12,320 nt of DNA from Mageeibacillus sp. UBA5436 (GTDB lineage: Bacteria; Bacillota; Clostridia; Saccharofermentanales; DTU023): contig DIRM01000042.1 of NCBI GenBank assembly GCA_002427545.1, positions 1-12,320 of the forward strand, in the 5' to 3' direction. The notes below the pieces were generated by a model that worked only from the letters and a program-made list of their open reading frames with translations, made no database searches and was not told the DNA's origin. The position numbers were made by a program, and so were the translations under genes. This document shows, piece by piece, positions 8,004 through 12,320 of the stretch. Numbering within the stretch: position 1 is the stretch's first letter; each line of letters opens with the position of its first letter.

Positions 8004-8008
8004 CTAAT
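7993..8008 (-). repeat. Right terminal inverted repeat of the IS
   Basis: TTCAGCAGCCCCTAAT is the inverted partner of 6367-6382 with one mismatch. The repeat breaks down inward, where the right end has an extra TGAA relative to the left end. Confidence 0.75.
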
Positions 8009-8013
8009 TAAAT

Positions 8014-8032
8014 AAAGATACTTTCTTGTATC
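8014..8032 (-). terminator. Possible weak terminator of the ACP-marR operon
   Basis: Read on the minus strand, GATAC and GTATC (8028-8032 and 8017-8021 on the plus strand) form a 5-bp stem with a 6-nt loop, followed by TTTATTT. It lies about 75 nt beyond the marR stop. The stem is short and AT-rich, so confidence is low. Confidence 0.35.
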
Positions 8033-8106
8033 AAAAATAATGGTAAAAGAAAGCACCTCGTTAATCAATCAAAAACGAAATTGTAAAATGAAGTGAAATA
8101 GAGTTT

Positions 8107-8592
8107 TTAAGAACCTTGCGTTTTTAAGTAACGATCCATTTCAATCATATACTCATCTGCTATTTTAGACATGATTTTTTCGTAAATCTCTAATTCTTGG
8201 GCAGAAAAATTTCTTTGCATGCGTCTCGTAATAACATCAATATAGCGATTACCAGTATTTAATAAATTACGAGTTTTATCTGTTACTTGAATATGAAAAA
8301 TACGACGATCTTCATCCGAGGGTATTTTTACAATATAGCCTTTTTTTTCTAATGTATTTAATTTGTAAGTTGCATTAGGTTTAGATACATTAATATAATC
8401 AGCAAATTCTGTTTGAGTGGGAGAGCCCATTCCTTGCAAAAGATCAAGACACAAAACCTCTAAAGCTGTCAAAGAATCATCTTCACCATTATTCATCTTT
8501 CTGAAAATACGATGATAAGTATAGAGCTTTGACTTAGCATAAATTTCTTTTAAATCATGTGCGATTTTTTTAGTACTTGAATTATTTTTCAT
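8107..8592 (-). CDS. MarR-family transcriptional regulator, FabT-like by context
   Basis: 161 residues. A central winged helix-turn-helix is visible: helices through ALEVLCLDLLQ and TQTEFADYINVS, a recognition helix KPNATYKLNTLEKKGY (71-86) and a wing PSDEDRRIFHIQVT (91-104) with the DxDRR motif typical of MarR proteins. Flanking helices should form the dimer interface. The gene overlaps the ACP gene by 11 nt (8582-8592), which implies translational coupling. In streptococci and relatives, the MarR protein FabT represses fatty acid synthesis genes and uses acyl-ACP as corepressor (known); the ACP linkage here suggests an analogous role, but sequence alone does not prove orthology. The palindrome at 8882-8901 beside the operon promoter is the likely autoregulatory site, and the same motif lies before the acyl-ligase gene. 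Confidence 0.92.
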   Translation of the reverse strand: MKNNSSTKKIAHDLKEIYAKSKLYTYHRIFRKMNNGEDDSLTALEVLCLDLLQGMGSPTQTEFADYINVSKPNATYKLNTLEKKGYIVKIPSDEDRRIFHIQVTDKTRNLLNTGNRYIDVITRRMQRNFSAQELEIYEKIMSKIADEYMIEMDRYLKTQGS

Positions 8593-8815
8593 TATTGTCT
8601 TCTAAAAAATAGACAATATCAGAAACTTTTTTAAATTTCAAAACATCATCATCACTTAAATCTAAATCAAAAGTTTCTTCAATAGACATTGATAATTCAA
8701 CAGCATCAATGGAATCAGCTCCTAAATCGTCAATTAAGCTGGAATCCATGGTAATTTCATCTTCGGAAATACTCATTGTTTCTGCAATAATTTGTTTTAC
8801 TTGCTCAAAGATCAT
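8582..8815 (-). CDS. Acyl carrier protein
   Basis: 77 residues, the normal ACP length, strongly acidic. The phosphopantetheine attachment serine is S35 in GADSIDAVEL (DSI instead of the commonest DSL). It carries acyl chains as thioesters on the prosthetic group for fatty acid or related lipid enzymes in the cytoplasm. AGGAGAA (8821-8827 on the plus strand) is 5 nt from the ATG. It is first in a two-gene minus-strand operon with the MarR regulator and does not sit among fab genes in this window. This suggests either a second, dedicated ACP or an ACP separated from the main cluster; the rest of the genome would be needed to tell. The symbol acpP is withheld for that reason. Confidence 0.95.
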   Translation of the reverse strand: MIFEQVKQIIAETMSISEDEITMDSSLIDDLGADSIDAVELSMSIEETFDLDLSDDDVLKFKKVSDIVYFLEDNNEK

Positions 8816-8851
8816 AAAAATTCTCCTATGTTTTTCTTATAGAATGAGACT

Positions 8852-8880
8852 AATATACGAAAATGATATTATTCTGTCAA
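8852..8880 (-). promoter_or_regulatory. Strong sigma-A-type promoter of the ACP-marR operon
   Basis: On the minus strand TTGACA (8875-8880) is followed after exactly 17 bp by TATATT (8852-8857). Transcription would start near 8845, leaving a leader of about 30 nt before the ACP start codon. The operator palindrome lies directly upstream of the -35 box. Confidence 0.8.
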
Positions 8881-8881
8881 T

Positions 8882-8901
8882 TAGTTAAGAAGTTTTAACT
8901 A
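8882..8901. promoter_or_regulatory. Operator-like palindrome beside the ACP-marR promoter
   Basis: TAGTTAA (8882-8888), GAAGTT, TTAACTA (8895-8901). It is identical to the core at 987-1006 in 18 of 20 positions, including both arms and the 6-nt gap. It begins one base upstream of the -35 hexamer of the minus-strand promoter, a position from which a bound MarR dimer could block RNA polymerase. Confidence 0.72.
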
Positions 8902-8989
8902 TAATATAAGTCTATTTGGTACAAATTGAAACAAAACAATAAGTTCAAGATAAATAATTTTTTAGTATCAAACTAGTATCAGTGAAATT
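8902..8989. other. Noncoding stretch between operator and tRNA terminator
   Basis: No gene seen. It holds two exact copies of TAGTATCA (8963-8970 and 8974-8981), 11 bp apart start to start, and a small palindrome ATTTG-GTA-CAAAT (8914-8926). Both may be chance in such AT-rich DNA. Confidence 0.35.
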
Positions 8990-9016
8990 AAAAAAGCCTT
9001 ATATATCAAGGCTTTT
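8990..9016 (-). terminator. Terminator of the tRNA-Glu gene
   Basis: On the minus strand AAAAGCCTT pairs with AAGGCTTTT around a 7-nt loop (9001-9007), with a run of six T (8990-8995 as A on the plus strand). It lies 10 nt beyond the tRNA CCA end. Confidence 0.82.
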
Positions 9017-9025
9017 GCTTATTGA

Positions 9026-9100
9026 TGGTGACCCTATCGGGAATCGAACCCGAGATTCCGCCGTGAGAGGGCGGCGTCTTAACCGCTTGACCATAGGGCC
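9026..9100 (-). tRNA. tRNA-Glu, anticodon CTC
   Basis: 75 nt including an encoded CCA. The acceptor stem GGCCCTA/TAGGGTC has one G-U pair. The anticodon stem CCGCC/GGCGG encloses loop CTCTCAC, giving anticodon CTC, which reads GAG glutamate codons. The T arm CGGGTTCGATTCCCG is canonical and the discriminator is A. It stands alone rather than in a tRNA cluster. Because the genome is AT-rich, GAA codons should dominate and the main tRNA-Glu is probably the TTC isoacceptor elsewhere. Confidence 0.95.
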
Positions 9101-9113
9101 AAATAACTCGTTA

Positions 9114-9142
9114 ATCATAGCAAAATAAAAAAAATAGTACAA
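9114..9142 (-). promoter_or_regulatory. Candidate promoter of tRNA-Glu
   Basis: On the minus strand TTGTAC (9137-9142) is followed after 17 bp by TATGAT (9114-9119), placing the start about 7 nt before the tRNA. The -10 is good and the -35 matches at three positions. A second TTGACA (9172-9177, minus) lies further upstream with a poorer -10. Confidence 0.5.
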
Positions 9143-9272
9143 GCAAAATAAAAATAAATTTTAATGTATATTGTCAATAAGCAAAATATACAAAAATTTA
9201 TAAAATACTTATTAGCTTTGCCGAATAATTTGTTTATTTAGAAGTCAAGTAAAACACCCTTTATTAAAAGCG

Positions 9273-9288
9273 TTCTAATATGTTAGAA
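9273..9288. promoter_or_regulatory. Small palindrome upstream of the phosphate transporter gene
   Basis: TTCTAA (9273-9278) and TTAGAA (9283-9288) flank TATG. It lies about 60 nt before the transporter start codon and just before GATAAT (9293-9298), a possible -10 box. It may be an operator, but the arms are short and no other copy was found. Confidence 0.35.
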
Positions 9289-9322
9289 TCAAGATAATTT
9301 ATAAAGAGAATAGCATGTAAAT

Positions 9323-9343
9323 AAGATCTTTTAAGGAGATCTT
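9323..9343 (+). promoter_or_regulatory. Hairpin displaying the Shine-Dalgarno of the phosphate transporter gene
   Basis: AAGATCT (9323-9329) pairs with AGATCTT (9337-9343) around a 7-nt loop TTTAAGG. The Shine-Dalgarno AAGGAG (9333-9338) lies in the loop and first two bases of the right arm, 10 nt before the ATG. AGATCTTTTA is also a direct repeat (9324-9333 and 9337-9346). The structure could tune translation initiation. Confidence 0.45.
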
Positions 9344-9348
9344 TTACT

Positions 9349-11178
9349 ATGTTGAGGTTTAATATAATGACAATTTTTAATTTTCTAGAAGCTATTGGTG
9401 GCTTATCTCTGTTTATGTTTGGTTTAAATGTATTACGTGATAGCTTAACCAAGATTTCTGGTGGTAGGATGGAGCATTTATTAACTAAATTGAGCTCTTC
9501 GAAATTTAAAGCTTTACTCCTTGGTGTTGTAGTTACAGCAGTCATTCAATCATCGACTGTGACAACCATTATGGTTGTAGCACTTGTCAATTCAGGTGTC
9601 ATTACATTAGCAATGGCTGCACCTATTATGATTGGTGCAAATATTGGTACAACTGTAACGGGTTGGATTCTTAGTTTAACTGGTATTTCTGGAGATAATT
9701 TTTGGCTTCAAATGCTTAAACCTTCTTCTTTTACACCAATTTTAGCTTTTTTGGGTGCTGCTTTGGCCTTTACCAGTAAAAAGGATAGTCGCAAAAATAT
9801 TGGTACAGCATTTTTAGGCTTTGCCGTTATGATGTTTGGCATGATGACGATGTCCGGTTCAGTGACGCCTTTAAGGGAAAGCCCTAATTTCCAAAGTGCT
9901 TTTCAAGTTTTTACAAATCCAATTCTCGGTGTTATAGCAGGAGCCGTATTAACTGCCATTATTCAATCTTCATCAGCAGTAACTGGTATTTTGCAAGCTT
10001 TAAGCACCACTGGAGCTATAACCTTTGCTTCGGCCATACCATTGATTATGGGATCAAATATTGGTACTTGCCTTACCACAGTTTTTTCATCCATTGGTGG
10101 AAGTAAGAACGCAAAAAGAGCTTCTTTTATCCATCTAAGTTTTAATGTATTGGGAACGATTATCTTTATGATATTATTTTACCTAATTCACTTTTTTATG
10201 CCTTTTCCATTTTATAATGATCAAGTCTCGGAAATGAGCATAGCAGCTGTCAGTACTATTTTTAATGTTGTGAGTGCGATATTCTTTTATTCACTTTCTA
10301 ATCAATTGGTTAAATTATCTTGTTTTATTATACCCGATAAAGAACCTAAAATTAAGAAAGATGATTTAACAAAAAATCTACGTTTATTAGATGCTTTATT
10401 TTTAGATAGACCAGGAGTTGCTATTGAACAAGCTTATACCGTTACCAATAAAATGATGGAAACCGCAACGGCTACCTTACATAATGCAATTGATTTGCTT
10501 TTTGATTTTGATTCGGAAAAATATTTGCTGGTAGAAAATCTTGAAAATGAAGTTGACCAATATGAAGATGCTCTGATGGAATATACTACCAAAATCAATG
10601 CAAGCGTCTTAAATCAAGCGGATAATCATAAACTAACCATCATGATGCATACTTTAAATGATATTGAAAGAATCAGTGATTATGCTATTAATATAGCGGA
10701 TCAAGCAAAGATTAAAGCTGAGTCGAAGATTCCTTTTTCAGATGAAGCCATGGAAGAATTAAAAGTTTATACAACAGCAGTAGAAGATATTATGGCTAAA
10801 GCAAAACTAGCTTTATCTAAACTTGACTTAGACATTGCCTTAGAAGTACAACCTATTGAAGACGTGGTCGATAGAATTAACAAAAAATTATCAGATAGAC
10901 ATATCGAACGTTTACAAAATGGCATTTGTGAGATAGAAAATGGTATTACAATCGTTGAAATTTACAATTGTTTAGAAAGAATTGCTGATCATTGCAATAA
11001 TATGAGTGTTTGTATTATTCAATTTAGTGAACAACATTTTAGACAACATGATTTTGAAGAGCGCTATGATAAAACAAATCCCAAATACCAAAAGATGTAT
11101 GAACATTATAAAGAAAAATATCAGCTACCTGAAAAAGTCAAAAAAAATAAAAAAGTTAAGAATAATTCAGCTAAGTGA
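9349..11178 (+). CDS. Na+/phosphate cotransporter with PhoU-like C-terminal domain
   Basis: 609 residues. The N-terminal half (about 1-330) is a polytopic membrane domain with the two inverted repeats of the Na/Pi-cotransporter (NptA/PhoU-linked, SLC34-like) family. Each repeat carries the QSS signature: IQSSTVTT (66-73) and IQSSSAVTG (205-213), each followed by a glycine-rich stretch IGANIGTTVT and MGSNIGTCLT. The C-terminal cytoplasmic part (about 345-570) is helical and PhoU-like, with the HTLNDIERISDYA and CLERIADHCNNM metal-binding-type motifs. It should import phosphate with sodium, with the PhoU part as regulator. AAGGAG (9333-9338) supports ATG 9349; an ATG at 9367 with its own GAGG is a possible alternative. 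The gene stands alone, with its own terminator. A lysine-rich tail (VKKNKKVKNN) ends the protein. Confidence 0.93.
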   Translation: MLRFNIMTIFNFLEAIGGLSLFMFGLNVLRDSLTKISGGRMEHLLTKLSSSKFKALLLGVVVTAVIQSSTVTTIMVVALVNSGVITLAMAAPIMIGANIGTTVTGWILSLTGISGDNFWLQMLKPSSFTPILAFLGAALAFTSKKDSRKNIGTAFLGFAVMMFGMMTMSGSVTPLRESPNFQSAFQVFTNPILGVIAGAVLTAIIQSSSAVTGILQALSTTGAITFASAIPLIMGSNIGTCLTTVFSSIGGSKNAKRASFIHLSFNVLGTIIFMILFYLIHFFMPFPFYNDQVSEMSIAAVSTIFNVVSAIFFYSLSNQLVKLSCFIIPDKEPKIKKDDLTKNLRLLDALFLDRPGVAIEQAYTVTNKMMETATATLHNAIDLLFDFDSEKYLLVENLENEVDQYEDALMEYTTKINASVLNQADNHKLTIMMHTLNDIERISDYAINIADQAKIKAESKIPFSDEAMEELKVYTTAVEDIMAKAKLALSKLDLDIALEVQPIEDVVDRINKKLSDRHIERLQNGICEIENGITIVEIYNCLERIADHCNNMSVCIIQFSEQHFRQHDFEERYDKTNPKYQKMYEHYKEKYQLPEKVKKNKKVKNNSAK

Positions 11179-11242
11179 TGATTAAAAAATCAAATTGGAA
11201 AAAATTAAAAAACGATAATTTTATTTTTAATAAGTACATATC

Positions 11243-11275
11243 AATACTCATGATGAAAATCATGAGTATTTTTTT
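11243..11275 (+). terminator. Strong terminator after the phosphate transporter gene
   Basis: A 12-bp perfect stem, AATACTCATGAT (11243-11254) with ATCATGAGTATT (11259-11270), is capped by a stable GAAA tetraloop and followed by T seven times (11269-11275). It closes the transporter transcript and separates it from the activase gene. Confidence 0.93.
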
Positions 11276-11380
11276 GAATGAATCAAATTAAGAAGTTTGA
11301 TTCCGAAACCTTGTGAATAATCACAATTTTTCTATTATATCTCGGCTTTCCTTCGACAATATTTAATATTTATCTAAAAA

Positions 11381-11400
11381 ATGTTAAAATGTTTTAACTA
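11381..11400. promoter_or_regulatory. Third copy of the operator-like palindrome
   Basis: ATGTTAA (11381-11387), AATGTT, TTAACTA (11394-11400). The right arm and the GTTAA of the left arm, with the same 6-nt gap, match the sites at 987-1006 and 8882-8901; the first two bases differ. It lies about 150 bp before the activase start and about 75 bp before the best -10 box. It also overlaps a weaker extended -10 (TG-T-TAAAAT, hexamer 11385-11390), so it may control a second, upstream promoter. Confidence 0.55.
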
Positions 11401-11473
11401 TTATTTTTCTTTTGCTAAAATCATTATCAATATATAGTTTTTAGAGCTGTAAGATACAGTATTATTTAAGATG

Positions 11474-11482
11474 TGTTATAAT
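11474..11482 (+). promoter_or_regulatory. Extended -10 of the activase promoter
   Basis: TG-T-TATAAT, with a perfect hexamer at 11477-11482. The -35 region (GATACA at 11453-11458, 18-bp spacer) matches poorly, as is common for extended -10 promoters. The start would be near 11489, leaving a leader of about 60 nt. Confidence 0.6.
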
Positions 11483-11547
11483 AAATGCTATTTTAATTAT
11501 CGGATTTTATTAACTAAAAATCTTAAATATAAAAGGAACGGAGAAAT

Positions 11548-12320
11548 GTGCAATTAGGCTTAGATATCGGTTCAACAACAATTAAATTAGTTCTTTTAGA
11601 AAATAAAGAAGTTAAATATTCAATATATAAAAGACATAGTTCAGACATTCAGGGCACATTATTAGAAGTATTAAATGAAGTAAATTCTGCTTTCCCAAAC
11701 CAAAAAGTAAAAGTTAATATTACAGGTTCAGGTGGCGTCTTGATTGCAGAAAGCTTAAATATTCCTTTTGTTCAAGAGGTTATTGCTGAAACCATAGCAA
11801 TTCAAAAATATTATCCTAAAACGGATGTTATTATTGAATTGGGTGGTGAAGATGCGAAATTAACTTTTTTAAAACCAAGTCCGGAACAGAGAATGAATGG
11901 TACTTGTGCTGGTGGTACGGGTTCTTTTATTGATCAAATGGCGCAATTGATGCAAACAGATGCAGAAGGCTTGAATGAACTTGCTAAAAATTTCAAACAA
12001 ATCTATCCTATTGCTTCTCGCTGTGGCGTTTTTGCAAAATCCGATATTCAACCATTATTGAATGAAGGCGCATCTAGAGAAGATTTAGCAGCTTCAGTAT
12101 TGCAAGCCGTTGTTATTCAAACCATTGCAGGTTTAAGTCAAGGTCGAAGTATTAAAGGTAATGTTATCTTTTTGGGCGGCCCATTACATTTTTTGTCTGA
12201 ATTACGTCAGGCCTTTATGCGTACTTTAGAGTCGCAAGTCGATGAATTTATTTATCCTGATAATGCACAATTATTTGTTGCCCTGGGGGCAGCCCTAATG
12301 GCTAAAGACAGTGAGGAAAT
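11548..12320 (+). CDS. Acyl-CoA dehydratase-type activase (BcrAD/BadFG ATPase), 5' part only
   Basis: The gene runs off the window; 257 codons are visible, starting with GTG at 11548 (GGAG at 11540-11543). The N-terminus QLGLDIGSTTIKLVLLE is the phosphate-1 motif of the ASKHA ATPase fold. IIELGGEDAK and the segment NGTCAGGTGSFIDQMA (residues about 118-133) carry the cysteine that in HgdC-type activases ligates a [4Fe-4S] cluster bridging the dimer; a second cysteine is in ASRCGVFAKSD. Family members drive ATP-dependent electron transfer to 2-hydroxyacyl-CoA dehydratases or benzoyl-CoA reductases. The form CAGGTGSFIDQM, rather than CAAGTGRF, recalls the large fused activase-dehydratase proteins of Firmicutes, including, from memory, the clostridial plasmalogen synthase PlsA/PlsR group; the missing 3' part would decide. 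The gene would be oxygen-sensitive. An operator shared with the ACP-marR operon points to lipid metabolism. Confidence 0.88.
   Translation, partial: MQLGLDIGSTTIKLVLLENKEVKYSIYKRHSSDIQGTLLEVLNEVNSAFPNQKVKVNITGSGGVLIAESLNIPFVQEVIAETIAIQKYYPKTDVIIELGGEDAKLTFLKPSPEQRMNGTCAGGTGSFIDQMAQLMQTDAEGLNELAKNFKQIYPIASRCGVFAKSDIQPLLNEGASREDLAASVLQAVVIQTIAGLSQGRSIKGNVIFLGGPLHFLSELRQAFMRTLESQVDEFIYPDNAQLFVALGAALMAKDSEE

Larger units (their letters stand above)
6371..8004 (+). mobile_element. IS1182-family-like insertion sequence, about 1.63 kb
   Basis: The segment has distinctly higher GC than its surroundings, related terminal inverted repeats (GGGTCTGCTGAA at the left, TTCAGCAGCCCC at the right), and a DDE transposase frame filling it. 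Directly outside lie TGATTA (6365-6370) and TAATTA (8005-8010), a possible 6-bp target duplication with one difference. If so, the insertion fell on the rluF stop codon. Because inverted-repeat similarity continues into ATTA/TAAT outside these ends, the borders could lie 1-4 bp further out. The transposase is interrupted by a stop codon, so the copy may be inactive. Confidence 0.85.
11276..11547 (+). other. Regulatory region upstream of the activase gene
   Basis: No gene seen. It contains an imperfect hairpin with arms AATCAAA (11281-11287) and TTTGATT (11296-11302), a palindrome TTGTGA-ATAA-TCACAA (11311-11326) followed by T5, the operator-like site at 11381-11400, an extended -10 at 11474-11482, and a leader of about 60 nt with TTAACTAA near 11510. 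Confidence 0.55.

Noticed and set aside
8057..9117. CTCGTTAATCA found at 8057-8067 and 9107-9117
   Set aside because: An 11-bp exact match between two AT-rich stretches is expected by chance in a window of this size.
9119..9188. GCAAAATA repeated three times upstream of tRNA-Glu, considered as an iteron or CRISPR-like array
   Set aside because: Copies are only 8 bp, irregularly spaced (24 and 38 bp) and in very A-rich DNA.
9264..9545. Minus-strand open frame over the transporter start
   Set aside because: It is antisense to the first transmembrane segments and the transporter Shine-Dalgarno; low-complexity composition.
11311..11326. A true Rex or CRP operator
   Set aside because: The arms look right but the 4-nt gap is two short of the 6 nt of both TTGTGA-N6-TCACAA and TGTGA-N6-TCACA; kept only as a weak observation.
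11869..12051. Minus-strand open frame inside the activase
   Set aside because: Antisense to the conserved cysteine motif region of the activase, no supporting signals.

Overview
The window looks like chromosome from a low-GC, probably anaerobic Firmicute. Coding DNA is very AT-rich, Shine-Dalgarno sequences are good, promoters are of the TTGACA/TATAAT type, and the last gene belongs to the oxygen-sensitive 2-hydroxyacyl-CoA dehydratase activase family. The genus cannot be fixed from the sequence.

Layout. 1-202: AT-rich leader. 203-955: TIM-barrel protein of unknown function. 1084-2940: acyl-CoA/acyl-ACP synthetase (AMP-forming), behind a promoter and a near-perfect 32-bp palindrome, ending in a clear terminator. 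3074-6367: an OmpR-type response regulator, a PhoR-like sensor kinase and an RluF-like pseudouridine synthase, closely packed as one operon. 6371-8004: an IS1182-like insertion sequence, richer in GC than its surroundings, inserted exactly at the rluF stop codon; its transposase frame is interrupted by one in-frame amber codon. 8107-8815 (minus strand): an acyl carrier protein and an overlapping MarR-family regulator. 9026-9100 (minus strand): tRNA-Glu(CTC) with its own promoter and terminator. 9349-11178: a Na+/phosphate cotransporter with a PhoU-like tail, with a strong terminator. 11548 to the window end: the first 257 codons of a CoA-dehydratase-type activase whose motifs resemble the large fused proteins of this superfamily.

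The main finding is a shared operator-like palindrome, TAGTTAA-N6-TTAACTA. It lies in front of the acyl-ligase (987-1006), in front of the ACP-marR operon beside its -35 box (8882-8901), and, with a slightly diverged left arm, upstream of the activase (11381-11400). I infer that the MarR protein (FabT-like in context) regulates its own operon with the ACP, the ligase, and probably the activase. If the activase belongs to the anaerobic plasmalogen-synthase branch (PlsA/PlsR-like), this would be a compact regulon for exogenous fatty-acid use and membrane ether-lipid formation. The operator is seen in the sequence; the regulator-operator pairing and the plasmalogen role are inference.

A second possible theme is phosphate: a PhoP/PhoR-like two-component system and a Na/Pi-cotransporter-PhoU protein lie in the same window, but no shared regulatory site was found.
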